From positions 4,609,989 to 4,673,988 of the forward strand of contig NZ_AP024238.1 in NCBI RefSeq assembly GCF_019973615.1: a stretch of 64,000 nucleotides of DNA. The letters run 5' to 3'. Below, piece after piece: positions 44,934-53,698 of this stretch. The stretch's first letter is position 1. Each line of letters opens with the position of its first letter. A program made the translations under genes and the position numbers. Below the pieces are notes generated by a model. That model was not told the DNA's origin. It did no database searches and saw nothing but the letters and a program-made list of their open reading frames with translations. The stretch comes from Rhodoferax lithotrophicus (GTDB taxonomy: Bacteria > Pseudomonadota > Gammaproteobacteria > Burkholderiales > Burkholderiaceae_C).

Positions 44934-46129
44934 GCTGCGCCTCCTGCAGCTTGTAGCGTCAGCCCGCGATGCCATACCCACCAGCGTTTGACGACGGTGA
45001 ATTTGAAGCTGACCTCGCCCGTTGCGTTACGGGTGAAGTAGTGGTCACGCTCCAGCAGGCGCGACAACTCTATCCACTGCTGCTGCTCCACCAAGGGACG
45101 CGCAGCTTTGGCACGCCGAATGGCATCTGCCATCGGCAGTGGTGTGACATGGGATGCCACCGCGTCGAGCAAGGCCAGGCACTCGGCACGTTGGGTCTGG
45201 TAGTAGTCCTGTGTGCGCTCTTCGTAGTGTTGCAAATCCCAGGGGTTGTCGCTGGAGTGGATGCCATGGTCGATCACTGCGTGTGCGGCAATCATGTCCA
45301 GTGGCTGGGTTTTGGATGCAGGATTTTTCAGCAATGCAGAGACTACGTGGTGGATGTAAAACGGAATGCAGTCCAGCGTCTTGGCCGTTTCTTCATACAC
45401 AGCGGTTGAGGTAACGGACAAGCCGTTGTCGGCAAGCAGGCGCTGCACCAGGCTGGTGGCATCGGTCAGCGACAGTGGCTCCACCTCAATGGCCAGCATG
45501 TCGTTGACCGGTGTGTTGTTGTATCCCTGTGCCTTGAGCCTGCGCACGATGTGGTGCAGCCCGAGTGAGCCGGTGAACACCATGCGCAGCTTGCTGGCGT
45601 GCTGCTGGCGCAGGGCACGCAACACATCCAGCAGCTCCATGGCTTCTTGCGGGTTGTTCTTGGCGATGATTTCCAGCATCCACGGCAGTTCGTCCCACAA
45701 GAAGACGACGCGATCTATTGCCTGGTTGTCGTGCAGGTGGGCGACGGCATCACTGAGGATTTGTTTCCATTGCTTGCCCGCGAAATTGGGCAATTTCACG
45801 GGGCCAATTTGAGCCCCACCAATTTGTTCACCCAACCCTTGCAGCCAATTTCGGAAATTGGTTTTAGTCTCCAGGTGCGGGTAGAGATCGGCCATGACGT
45901 ATTGCACAAACTCTTGCGCACTGCGGATAGCCCCGATGTCACGTTTGATGACTACCCAGTTCTCTGGGGCAGTAGCCTTGAACTTTTCCAGGACATGGGT
46001 TTTGCCGGTTCGTCGCTCTGCGACCAGCAAAATGCTTTGTTGTTCAAGGGTGGACTGCAAGTAAGCGACCACCGCATCACGCCCCATGATGTCGCTGATC
46101 TGAAGCATGCCGCCAGGATTGGGTTTCAT
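44930..46129 (-). CDS. Archaeal-type (PF01637-like) P-loop ATPase (unknown system, gene 1)
   Basis: A 399-residue ATPase with a variant Walker A, LLVAERRTGKTHVLEKF, of the RRTGKT type seen in archaeal ATPase_2 proteins. Walker B is RVVFLWDELPWML and there is a sensor segment RMVFTGSLGLHHIV. The C terminus (LSRLLERDHYFTRN, FTVVKRWWVW) looks like a winged helix. The listed start, ATG at 46129, directly abuts a palindrome and has no ribosome site; an ATG at 46108 is an alternative. First gene of a two-gene operon with the ATPase downstream. Defence or stress sensing is possible; I do not recognise a named system. Confidence 0.65.
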   Translation of the reverse strand: MKPNPGGMLQISDIMGRDAVVAYLQSTLEQQSILLVAERRTGKTHVLEKFKATAPENWVVIKRDIGAIRSAQEFVQYVMADLYPHLETKTNFRNWLQGLGEQIGGAQIGPVKLPNFAGKQWKQILSDAVAHLHDNQAIDRVVFLWDELPWMLEIIAKNNPQEAMELLDVLRALRQQHASKLRMVFTGSLGLHHIVRRLKAQGYNNTPVNDMLAIEVEPLSLTDATSLVQRLLADNGLSVTSTAVYEETAKTLDCIPFYIHHVVSALLKNPASKTQPLDMIAAHAVIDHGIHSSDNPWDLQHYEERTQDYYQTQRAECLALLDAVASHVTPLPMADAIRRAKAARPLVEQQQWIELSRLLERDHYFTRNATGEVSFKFTVVKRWWVWHRGLTLQAAGGAA

Positions 46130-46130
46130 A

Positions 46131-46166
46131 ATACGATGAATTTTATTTACGATATATTCATTGTAT
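46131..46166. promoter_or_regulatory. AT-rich palindrome at the start of the ATPase operon
   Basis: ATACGATGAAT (46131-46141) and ATTCATTGTAT (46156-46166) form an inverted repeat with 10 of 11 matches around a 14-base AT-rich spacer. It directly abuts the ATG at 46129 and looks like an operator, or a stem in the mRNA leader. Confidence 0.55.
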
Positions 46167-46348
46167 TTTTATTTTTCATTTGAGGTGATTGAGTTGACCA
46201 TGGTGGACCGCCAACGGCTGAGCACGATAGTGAGTTCCGTGCCGAACGTGATTAACCAAATCAAGAGCCTCGCGGGCAGCTATATCACGTGGCGATGTAC
46301 GGGCCACCCCATCATTTGATACGGGTGGCCTAGGAGTTTTCCTTGAGC
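46167..46348. other. Intergenic region with a short minus-strand open frame
   Basis: A GTG at 46307 opens a 43-codon minus-strand frame ending at 46176 (DIAAREALDLVNHVRHGTHY within it). It looks protein-like but matches nothing I know. It may be a remnant or a tiny gene ahead of the ATPase operon. No other feature is seen. Confidence 0.25.
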
Positions 46349-47560
46349 CTATGCCCCCATCACCCCATCCGCCTTGAACATCGCCTTGATGCCGCGCACC
46401 GCCTGGCGGATGCGGGCTTCGTTTTCGATCAGGGCAAAGCGCACATGCTCGTCGCCGTGGTCACCAAAGCCGATGCCGGGCGACACCGACACCTTGGCCT
46501 TGCTCAGTAACTGCTTTGCAAACTCCAGTGAGCCGAGCGCCCGGTAGGGCTCGGGAATACGCGCCCAGATGTACATGCTGGCTTTCGGACATTCCACCTG
46601 CCAGCCCGCGTCCATCAGGCCCTTGTAGAGCACGTCGCGGCGGCTTTGGTAGGTGGCGGCGATCTCTTTGACGCAGGTCTGGTCGCCTTCCAGCGCGGCG
46701 ATGGCGGCCACTTGCAGCGGGGTGAAAGTGCCGTAGTCGTGGTAACTTTTGATGCGTGCCAATGCCGCCACCAGGTCGGGGTTGCCGACCATAAAGCCCA
46801 CGCGCCAGCCGGCCATGTTGTAGCTTTTGGACAGGGTAAAAAACTCCACCGCAATGTCTTTGGCCCCAGGCACTTGCATGATGCTGGGGGCTTTCCAGCC
46901 GTCGAACACGATGTCGGCATAGGCCAGGTCATGCACCACAAAAATGTCGTGTTTTTTGGCCAGCGCAATCACTTTTTCAAAGAATGTCAGTTCGACACAC
47001 TGCGCGGTCGGGTTGCTGGGAAAGCCCAGCACCATCATCTTGGGCTTGGGGTAGCTGCCGCGAATGGCCTTTTCCAGTTCGGCAAAAAAGTCCACGCCTT
47101 CGGTCAGCGGCACGCTGCGGATGTCGGCTCCGGCAATCACCGCACCGTAGATGTGAATGGGGTAGCTGGGGTCGGGCACCAGCACAGTGTCGCCACGATC
47201 CAGCGTGGCCAGCATCAGGTGCGCCAGGCCTTCTTTAGAACCGATGGTGACAATGGCCTCGGTGTCGGGGTTGATGTCGACCGCGTAGCGCTCCTTGTAC
47301 CAGTGGCTGATGGCGCGGCGCAGGCGCGGAATGCCTTTGCTGGCTGAGTAGCCGTGGGTGTCGGGGCGCTGCGCCACTTCGGTGAGCTTGGCCACGATGT
47401 GCGCAGGTGTCGCGCCGTCGGGGTTGCCCATGCTCATGTCGATGATGTCTTCACCACGGCGGCGCGCGGCGAGTTTGAGCTCGGCGGTGATGTTGAAAAC
47501 GTAGGGGGGAAGGCGGTCAATGCGCGCAAAACGGCGCTTGCCTGCGGAGGATGCAGTCAT
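46349..47560 (-). CDS. alaC: AlaC-like PLP aminotransferase
   Basis: A 403-residue class I aminotransferase: IDMSMGNPDGATPAHIV, HGYSASKGIPRLRRAI, LVPDPSYPIHIYG, VLGFPSNPTAQCVE, PLP lysine in TLSKSYNMAGWRVGFM, and the C-terminal Arg region EHVRFALIENEARIRQA. This is the AlaC glutamate-pyruvate type; LL-diaminopimelate aminotransferases are close relatives. In related genomes homoserine dehydrogenase often follows this gene; here the two-ATPase operon lies downstream instead, so the locus may have been interrupted. Confidence 0.88.
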   Translation of the reverse strand: MTASSAGKRRFARIDRLPPYVFNITAELKLAARRRGEDIIDMSMGNPDGATPAHIVAKLTEVAQRPDTHGYSASKGIPRLRRAISHWYKERYAVDINPDTEAIVTIGSKEGLAHLMLATLDRGDTVLVPDPSYPIHIYGAVIAGADIRSVPLTEGVDFFAELEKAIRGSYPKPKMMVLGFPSNPTAQCVELTFFEKVIALAKKHDIFVVHDLAYADIVFDGWKAPSIMQVPGAKDIAVEFFTLSKSYNMAGWRVGFMVGNPDLVAALARIKSYHDYGTFTPLQVAAIAALEGDQTCVKEIAATYQSRRDVLYKGLMDAGWQVECPKASMYIWARIPEPYRALGSLEFAKQLLSKAKVSVSPGIGFGDHGDEHVRFALIENEARIRQAVRGIKAMFKADGVMGA

Positions 47561-47598
47561 GTGGAACTTTCACGTAAGCGCCCGGAACCGTCCGAGCG

Positions 47599-47627
47599 AC
47601 GTGGCCGGCAGAAAGGCCGGCCCACGT
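47599..47627. repeat. GC-rich hairpin between aminotransferase and tyrS
   Basis: ACGTGGCCGGC (47599-47609) pairs with GCCGGCCCACGT (47616-47627) with one bulged base and an AGAAAG loop. No T-run follows, so it may be a REP-like element or an RNA-end stabiliser. Confidence 0.5.
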
Positions 47628-47727
47628 GCATGTTAACCGAGTGCAAAACTGCGAGACGTTAGCCCAAGGTCTTAAAGATCAAACGGGTCGGTGATCACTT
47701 CAACACATCCACCCGAAACCGCAACCC

Positions 47728-48972
47728 TTATGCCAGCGTGACGCGCGCAAACTTGCGCTTGCCCACCTGCAGCACATACGTACCTGCGCCCAGCTTGAGC
47801 CCCTTGTCGCTGACCACGGCGGAGTCAATACGCACACCACCGCCGTCTATCAGGCGGTTACCCTCACCACTGGAGGCTGCCAGGCCAGCCGATTTCAGCA
47901 GGGCGGCAATACCCACAGCGACACCACCTTCGCCCAGCGGCAATGTCAGCTCGGGGATTTCATCTGGAATACCACCCTTGCTGCGGTTGATGAAGTCAAG
48001 CTCAGCCGCTTCAGCGGCGGCCGCACTGTGAAAACGTGCGGTGATCTCTTTGGCCAGCGCCACTTTGGCATCTTTCGGATTACGCCCGGCGGCAACTTCG
48101 GCTTTCAACGCGGCAATTTGCGCTTCTGACTGGAAACTCAGCAACGTGTACCAGCGCCACATCAACACGTCTGAAATGCTCAACACCTTGGCAAACATGG
48201 TGTTGGGTTCCTCAGAAATGCCAATGTAATTACCTTTGCTCTTGGACATTTTCTCCACACCGTCGAGGCCTTCCAGCAAGGGCATGGTCAAGATACATTG
48301 CGGTTCCTGGCCGTATTCGGCCTGCAGGGTGCGCCCCATCAGCAGGTTGAATTTCTGGTCGGTGCCGCCCAGCTCCAGATCACTCTTGAGCGCTACGCTG
48401 TCATAACCTTGCATCAGCGGGTAGAGGAATTCATGCACCGCAATGGGGGTTCCCGCCTTGAAGCGGTCATGAAAATCATTGCGCTCCATCATACGTGCCA
48501 CGGTGTAGCGGCTGGCCAACTGGATCATGCCGCGAGCCCCCAGCGGGTCGCTCCACTCGCTGTTGTAGCGGATCTCCGTCCTGGCCGGGTCCAGCACCAG
48601 ACTGGCCTGGCGGTAATAGGTTTCGGCGTTGATCTTGATCTGCTCGGCGGTGAGCGGCGGGCGGGTGCTGTTGCGGCCAGACGGGTCGCCAATCATGCTG
48701 GTGAAATCACCGATCAGGAAGATCACTGTGTGGCCCAGATCCTGCAATTGGCGCATCTTGTTGAGCACCACGGTATGACCAATGTGAATATCCGGTGCGG
48801 TGGGATCCAGCCCCAGCTTGATACGCAAAGGAGTTCCGGTGGCTTCAGAGCGGGCCAGTTTTTTGACCCAGTCGTCTTGCGGAATAAGCTCCTCACAACC
48901 ACGCAAAGTCACGGCCAAAGCCTCCTTGACACGATCAGTAACGAAATAGGACGGCGTTTGGACTTGAGACAT
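47728..48972 (-). CDS. tyrS: Tyrosyl-tRNA synthetase
   Basis: A 414-residue class I synthetase. The HIGH-type motif is PDIHIGHTVVLNKMRQL and the KMSKS loop is VEKMSKSKGNYIGI; a C-terminal S4 RNA-binding domain ends VLQVGKRKFARVTLA. The type matches TyrRS of proteobacteria with the longer TyrZ-like form. I chose the ATG at 48972 (MSQVQTPSYF), which gives the family length; the frame is open to 49251 inside the divergent peptidase gene. Confidence 0.95.
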   Translation of the reverse strand: MSQVQTPSYFVTDRVKEALAVTLRGCEELIPQDDWVKKLARSEATGTPLRIKLGLDPTAPDIHIGHTVVLNKMRQLQDLGHTVIFLIGDFTSMIGDPSGRNSTRPPLTAEQIKINAETYYRQASLVLDPARTEIRYNSEWSDPLGARGMIQLASRYTVARMMERNDFHDRFKAGTPIAVHEFLYPLMQGYDSVALKSDLELGGTDQKFNLLMGRTLQAEYGQEPQCILTMPLLEGLDGVEKMSKSKGNYIGISEEPNTMFAKVLSISDVLMWRWYTLLSFQSEAQIAALKAEVAAGRNPKDAKVALAKEITARFHSAAAAEAAELDFINRSKGGIPDEIPELTLPLGEGGVAVGIAALLKSAGLAASSGEGNRLIDGGGVRIDSAVVSDKGLKLGAGTYVLQVGKRKFARVTLA

Positions 48973-49111
48973 AGGGTTTTTACGGATGCAGCCGATGGGG
49001 CCGGGTTTATACTCTAAAGCTAATTTTTTTAGCGATTTTACGTGGGCAACGCACCACTTATTGGGCTCAGTTGTTGCTTCCTTCCGACACTCTTTCGTTC
49101 TGGATTCTGTT

Positions 49112-50482
49112 TTGATCAACACATTGACAACCAACGGGCAACTGATTGCAAGCGCTGCCACACAATTTCTCAAAAAACATCCCAAACACATTACAGCAGC
49201 CGTGGCCGCATTGCTGCTCGGCGGCGGCGGCGGCGCATTTGCCGTAGCCAATCTGGCTCCAGATGCGTCTGACCTGCCAGTGCGTGAGGTGCTTGAAAAT
49301 ATTCAACCCGCGTACAACACCGCAATGGACACGCCCGTTGTTGATGGGCTGGTGTTGTACCGCTCGGACATCACCCGCAGCAGTGACACCATAGACACAT
49401 TGCTCAAGCGTCTGGGCATTGATGATGCACAAGCCGCCGCTTTTTTACGCAATGACCCCCAAACACGCCAGGCCTTGTTGGGCCGCGCTGGACGCAACCT
49501 CACCGCAGAGGTGCAGGAAAGCCAGGGCTTACGCACACTCACTGCCCGCTGGACCTCAGATGACAGTGGCAACTTTCAGCGCCTGGTGGTCAAGCGCCAG
49601 GGTACAAAATTCACCTCCCACATTGAAACAGCAGCACTGCAAGCCAGCAGTCAGTTGGCCAGTGGCACCATTCAAAGCTCACTGTTTGCCGCCACCGACG
49701 ATGCCAAGATCCCGGATGCCATTGCAGTGCAAGTTGCTGAAATTTTCTCCTCCGAAGTGGACTTTCGCCGTTCCCTGCGCAAAGGTGACCGCTTCTCAGT
49801 GGTCTATGAAACCCTGTCGGGTGATGGTGAACCACTGCGCACCGGGCGGGTGCTCAGTGCCGAATTTGTCAACGCGGGCAAGTCTTATCAGGCCATGTGG
49901 TTCCAGCCCAGCGGAACTGATGCACAAGGTATTGCCAGCAAAGGTGGTTATTACGCGCTGGATGGCACCAGTTTACGCAGAGCATTTCTAAGCTCGCCCG
50001 TCGAGTTTTCACGGGTCAGCAGTGGCTTTGCCATGCGCTTTCACCCGATCCTGAAACAATGGCGAGCCCACCTCGGTACAGACTTTGCGGCCAGCACGGG
50101 TACGCCAGCACGCACGGTGGGCGATGGCGTGGTCGAATTTGCGGGCTCACAAAACGGTTACGGCAATGTGATCTTCGTCAAGCACCGCGGCAACACCGAA
50201 ACGGTTTATGCCCATTTGAGCAAAATCCTGGTGAAGCGTGGCCAAGGCGTGTCACAGGGTCAAACCATTGGCCTGGTCGGCTCAAGCGGCTGGGCCACCG
50301 GCCCCCATCTGCACTTTGAGGTGCGCACCAATGGTGTCCAGCATGACCCGATGAAATTCGCCCAACAAAGTGAAACCGTCCCGGTACCCGCCTCACTCAA
50401 ACCAAGTTTTGACCGCCAGGCCCAACAAGCCAAACTTGCACTGAATGCCGCTGCCAGCATCCAGATGTCCAGCGTCCAATAA
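49112..50482 (+). CDS. M23-family murein endopeptidase (membrane-anchored)
   Basis: About 456 residues. A membrane anchor (ITAAVAALLLGGGGGAFAVA), an OapA/opacity-like middle domain, and a C-terminal lysostaphin-fold peptidase with zinc ligands in RAHLGTDFAAS and GPHLHFEVR, plus AHLSKILVKRGQGV. It cuts peptide crosslinks in peptidoglycan. The start is uncertain: I favour the TTG at 49112, since the longer frame to 48986 would leave almost no promoter space before divergent tyrS. The anmK gene follows after 18 bases, linking wall cutting and recycling. Confidence 0.88.
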   Translation: MINTLTTNGQLIASAATQFLKKHPKHITAAVAALLLGGGGGAFAVANLAPDASDLPVREVLENIQPAYNTAMDTPVVDGLVLYRSDITRSSDTIDTLLKRLGIDDAQAAAFLRNDPQTRQALLGRAGRNLTAEVQESQGLRTLTARWTSDDSGNFQRLVVKRQGTKFTSHIETAALQASSQLASGTIQSSLFAATDDAKIPDAIAVQVAEIFSSEVDFRRSLRKGDRFSVVYETLSGDGEPLRTGRVLSAEFVNAGKSYQAMWFQPSGTDAQGIASKGGYYALDGTSLRRAFLSSPVEFSRVSSGFAMRFHPILKQWRAHLGTDFAASTGTPARTVGDGVVEFAGSQNGYGNVIFVKHRGNTETVYAHLSKILVKRGQGVSQGQTIGLVGSSGWATGPHLHFEVRTNGVQHDPMKFAQQSETVPVPASLKPSFDRQAQQAKLALNAAASIQMSSVQ

Positions 50483-50500
50483 CACCACGGTTTCCCCCGC

Positions 50501-51616
50501 ATGCCAGAGCTGTACATCGGCTTGATGTCTGGCACCTCGCTGGACGGGGTGGATGGCGTTCTGGCCGAGTTTGATTCCTCTTCCTGCCAAGTGCTGGCTC
50601 ATGCCAGCGCCCCCTTGCCTGCGAACCTGCAGGCCGAGTTATTAGCGCTGAATCAGCCTGGCCTGAATGAATTGCACCGGGCAGCACTGGCCGCCAATGC
50701 CTTGATGCAGGTGTATGCTGATGTGGCTCAACAACTGTTGGCCGCCACAGGCAGCACATTCCAGCAGATCATCGCCCTGGGGGCTCACGGCCAAACCGTG
50801 CGTCATCAGCCACACATCCATGGCGGCACCGGCTACACGATCCAACTGTGTAACCCGGCACTATTGGCTGAGCTGACAGGCATTAACGTGGTCGCAGATT
50901 TCCGCAGCCGTGATGTGGCAGCCGGTGGCCAGGGAGCTCCTTTGGTACCGGTGTTTCACCAGGCTGTGTTTGGCCACTTGGGCGAGACCACTGCGGTACT
51001 GAATATCGGCGGCATGGCAAATCTGACGGTCATCGGCCCCGAATTGAGCCACGATGTGATGGGGTTTGACTGCGGCCCCGGCAATGTGCTGATCGATACC
51101 TGGTGCCAACAACAACGCCATCAGGCTTTTGATGCAGGTGGCGCATGGGCCGCCAGTGGTCAAATCCACGCCGGACTGCTGAGTACCTTGTTGGCAGAGC
51201 CCTACTTTGCCTTGCCTGCACCCAAAAGCACCGGCCGCGATCTGTTCAATCCTGCATGGCTTCAAACCAGGTTGACCCGACACCCCGGGTTGGCAGCTCA
51301 GGATATTCAGGCAACATTAACAGAATTGACCGTTAGAGCTTGTGCAGAATGCGCAAACAGCTATGCTTTAAATAGCAAATCCATCCTGGTGTGTGGTGGC
51401 GGTGCATTTAATCAACATTTGATGCAGCGCTTGCAGACTTTGCTGCCGCAGTTCACGGTGCAATCGACGGCAGCCCATGGACTGCCACCCCTGCAAGTGG
51501 AAGCTGCCGCTTTTGCCTGGCTGGCACGTAAAGCCATCCGACGTGAACCGCTGGCTTTACAAAATATCACGGGCACCCCAGGCGCCCGTATTGCAGGTGG
51601 AATTTTCCCTGCCTGA
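50501..51616 (+). CDS. anmK: Anhydro-N-acetylmuramic acid kinase
   Basis: A 371-residue sugar kinase of murein recycling that turns anhydroMurNAc into MurNAc-6-phosphate: GLMSGTSLDGVDGVLAEF, GAHGQTVRHQP, VVADFRSRDVAAGGQGAPLV, LNIGGMANLTV, DCGPGNVLID and LVCGGGAFNQHLM. Residues ~277-292 (VRACAECANSYALNSK) come from a copy of the dispersed repeat located between conserved blocks. Confidence 0.95.
   Translation: MPELYIGLMSGTSLDGVDGVLAEFDSSSCQVLAHASAPLPANLQAELLALNQPGLNELHRAALAANALMQVYADVAQQLLAATGSTFQQIIALGAHGQTVRHQPHIHGGTGYTIQLCNPALLAELTGINVVADFRSRDVAAGGQGAPLVPVFHQAVFGHLGETTAVLNIGGMANLTVIGPELSHDVMGFDCGPGNVLIDTWCQQQRHQAFDAGGAWAASGQIHAGLLSTLLAEPYFALPAPKSTGRDLFNPAWLQTRLTRHPGLAAQDIQATLTELTVRACAECANSYALNSKSILVCGGGAFNQHLMQRLQTLLPQFTVQSTAAHGLPPLQVEAAAFAWLARKAIRREPLALQNITGTPGARIAGGIFPA
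51328..51382 (-). repeat. Dispersed ~55-bp repeat, copy 7 (inside anmK)
   Basis: On the minus strand TTTGCTATTTAAAGCATAGC, TGTTTGCGCATTCTGCACAA and GCTCTAACGG. Antisense to anmK; the frame stays open. It resembles the third putA copy, sharing TGTTTGCGCATT. Confidence 0.7.
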
Positions 51617-51617
51617 A

Positions 51618-51983
51618 TCAGGCGGAGAAACTTGAACCACAGCCACAGGTGGTGGTGGCGTTGGGGTTTTTGATGACGAACTGAGCGCCCTGCAGATCTT
51701 CTTTGTAATCAATCTCAGCACCCACCAGATACTGGTAGCTCATGGCATCAATCAGTAAAGAGACCCCATTTTTGGTCATGGTCGTGTCATCATCGTTGGT
51801 GATTTCATCAAATGTGAAACCATACTGAAAACCCGAACATCCCCCGCCTTGCACGAACACGCGCAGTTTCAGATCAGGGTTGCCCTCCTCGGCAATCAGA
51901 TCGGCCACCTTGGCAGCCGCACTGTCGGTGAACATGATCGGGGCGGGCATTTCGGTTTGAATGGCTTCAGCAACAGCGCTCAT
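51618..51983 (-). CDS. erpA: Iron-sulfur cluster insertion protein ErpA
   Basis: A 121-residue A-type carrier that passes Fe-S clusters to apo-enzymes. The three cysteines are present: GGGCSGFQYGF and the C-terminal CGCGSSF. The size and the N-terminal MFTDSAAAKVADLIAEEGNP are typical. It converges with anmK, separated by one base. Confidence 0.95.
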   Translation of the reverse strand: MSAVAEAIQTEMPAPIMFTDSAAAKVADLIAEEGNPDLKLRVFVQGGGCSGFQYGFTFDEITNDDDTTMTKNGVSLLIDAMSYQYLVGAEIDYKEDLQGAQFVIKNPNATTTCGCGSSFSA

Positions 51984-52040
51984 CTATTTCTCCAGTAAGT
52001 TGAATGGGTAAATACTACAGTAATTTCTTCAGGTATTGGG

Positions 52041-52454
52041 CTACTGGTTATTTGCCGCTAATTTGAGTGTGGGCTTTTCTTCGCTGACCGTGGCCGGAAT
52101 GTCTCCAACGATGGGGCAAAGCTTACCCGTCACCAGTGCACCCTGGTGCATCTCCAGCAGTTTGTAGGTCACATCCCCCGTGATGCGGGCCTTGGGTTGA
52201 AGTTCCAGCATCTGGCGCGCATGCACCGGGCCATCCACCTTGCCATTGATGATCACATGATCTGCATGCACCTCACCCACCACCACCGCGGTTTCAGCAA
52301 TCACCAAAATACTGGGGTGATCAGCTTGGCCAACCAGGTTGCCCTGGATGCTGCCATCCAGACGCAAGCCGTCGGCGAACTGAAAATTGCCATCAATTTG
52401 GCAACCCAATGCAACCAGAGTCTTGATGGGGGGTTGTTTTTTTCTGTTGAACAT
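52041..52454 (-). CDS. Bactofilin (polymer-forming cytoskeletal protein)
   Basis: A 137-residue beta-helix protein: QIDGNFQFADGLRLDGSIQG, ILVIAETAVVVGEVHADHVI and NGKVDGPVHARQMLELQPKA show the repeating Gly-x-Val/Ile rungs. Bactofilins polymerise at the membrane and position cell-wall enzymes. A good ribosome site (AGGAGT) precedes the ATG. It lies in a minus-strand run between erpA and a coiled-coil membrane protein. Confidence 0.92.
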   Translation of the reverse strand: MFNRKKQPPIKTLVALGCQIDGNFQFADGLRLDGSIQGNLVGQADHPSILVIAETAVVVGEVHADHVIINGKVDGPVHARQMLELQPKARITGDVTYKLLEMHQGALVTGKLCPIVGDIPATVSEEKPTLKLAANNQ

Positions 52455-52488
52455 ATGTCACTCCTGTAAAGCTATAAACCTCAGTCAC

Positions 52489-53217
52489 TCAGAGTTTCAG
52501 TGTTTGCACTGCACGTACCGATTGTCCTTCCAGAACCTTGGCGGTAAGGCTGCTCACTTTCACATTCGGAGGCAGGGCAAAGAGGCCTTCCAACCGACCG
52601 TATTGCCCAAGTTGAACCGCTTGCGGCCCCCCAGGCAACGGACCTGTCCAAGGCCGGCCATTTTCCGTTCCCACAAAAGTCAACTCCAGTCGACCCTTAA
52701 ATTCAACGGGATTTTTGTCGGACTGAATGATCAACACCTGCCATTTCAATTCACCGGTCTTTTGCAAGTCGGCTTGCAACCCACGAATGGAGAGCCCGGT
52801 CACACCCGATGCAGGGATCAGTCGCTCAAAAAACCCCAGATCACTTTTGAGGCGCTGGTTGTCAGCCTGAAGCTGCCGATTCAGTTCTGAGAGCTTTTCT
52901 TGCGTCACCTTTCCAGCGGTGAGCAAGGTGTCGGCGGTATCGGCAATCGACTGCGCCTTGTTGCGCTCGTCTTTCAACACACCCACCTGCGCCAACAAGG
53001 CCGCATTTTCTTGCTGTACATGTTCTAGTTGCGATTTGTTGCCTTTGTCCAAACCCGCGATGTCTTTGCCAAACTCAAAAGCCCACAAAGCAATCGCCGC
53101 ACAAAATCCGGCCACGATAGCCAACATGGCCCAACGCAACGGCCAAGGCAAAGCACTGCGCACCGCCATACGCGGTGCACTGACCGTCAATCGACGCATC
53201 AACAAACGAAGCCGCAT
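52489..53217 (-). CDS. Single-pass membrane coiled-coil protein (DUF6776-like)
   Basis: A 242-residue protein with one membrane helix (WAMLAIVAGFCAAIALWAFEF, residues ~29-49), a coiled coil (~58-125, LEHVQQENAALLAQVGVLKD) and a C-terminal beta-rich periplasmic part (GLSIRGLQADLQKTGELKW). It resembles an uncharacterised betaproteobacterial family next to bactofilin genes. A scaffold for the bactofilin or wall enzymes is possible. Confidence 0.75.
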   Translation of the reverse strand: MRLRLLMRRLTVSAPRMAVRSALPWPLRWAMLAIVAGFCAAIALWAFEFGKDIAGLDKGNKSQLEHVQQENAALLAQVGVLKDERNKAQSIADTADTLLTAGKVTQEKLSELNRQLQADNQRLKSDLGFFERLIPASGVTGLSIRGLQADLQKTGELKWQVLIIQSDKNPVEFKGRLELTFVGTENGRPWTGPLPGGPQAVQLGQYGRLEGLFALPPNVKVSSLTAKVLEGQSVRAVQTLKL

Positions 53218-53234
53218 TCAACGTTCCCCTGACG

Positions 53235-53277
53235 CAAAAAAACAAACAGCCACCAGAACCTGCATTCGGGTGGCTGT
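53235..53277 (-). terminator. Terminator of rplM-rpsI
   Basis: On the minus strand ACAGCCACC (53269-53277) pairs with GGTGGCTGT (53246-53254), followed by TTTGTTTTTTT. It lies about 20 bases after the rpsI stop. Confidence 0.88.
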
Positions 53278-53296
53278 GGGTATGAAGCGAAAAAAA

Positions 53297-53689
53297 TTAA
53301 CGCTTGCTGAACTGCTTGCGACGGCGAGCACCGTGCAAACCGACCTTCTTACGTTCCACTTCGCGGGCATCACGGGTTACGAAACCGGCTTTGCTCAACT
53401 CAGGTTTGAGGGTTGCGTCATAGTCGATCAGGGCACGGGTGATACCGTGGCGCACTGCTCCGGCTTGACCAGACTCACCACCACCTGCCACATTCACCAT
53501 CACGTCAAAAGTTTCAGCGTGGTTGGTCAGCATCAGGGGCTGCTTGCAAATCATGATCGAAGTAGCACGGCCAAAGAAATTCTCGATAGCTTTGCCGTTG
53601 ACGACGATTTGGCCGGAGCCTTTTTTCAGAAATACGCGGGCAACGCTGGATTTGCGACGGCCGGTACCATTGTTCCATTCACCAATCAT
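53297..53689 (-). CDS. rpsI: 30S ribosomal protein S9
   Basis: A 130-residue protein: GRRKSSVARVFLKKGSGQIV, AGGGESGQAGAVRHGITRAL and the C-terminal tail KVGLHGARRRKQFSKR that reaches the P-site tRNA. Co-transcribed with rplM nine bases upstream. Confidence 0.98.
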   Translation of the reverse strand: MIGEWNNGTGRRKSSVARVFLKKGSGQIVVNGKAIENFFGRATSIMICKQPLMLTNHAETFDVMVNVAGGGESGQAGAVRHGITRALIDYDATLKPELSKAGFVTRDAREVERKKVGLHGARRRKQFSKR

Positions 53690-53698
53690 GAGAGCTCC

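Noticed and set aside
48986..49111. N-terminal extension of the M23 peptidase to 48986.
   Set aside because: It would start 13 bases from the divergent tyrS start, leaves no promoter room and has no signal-like content before the true anchor.
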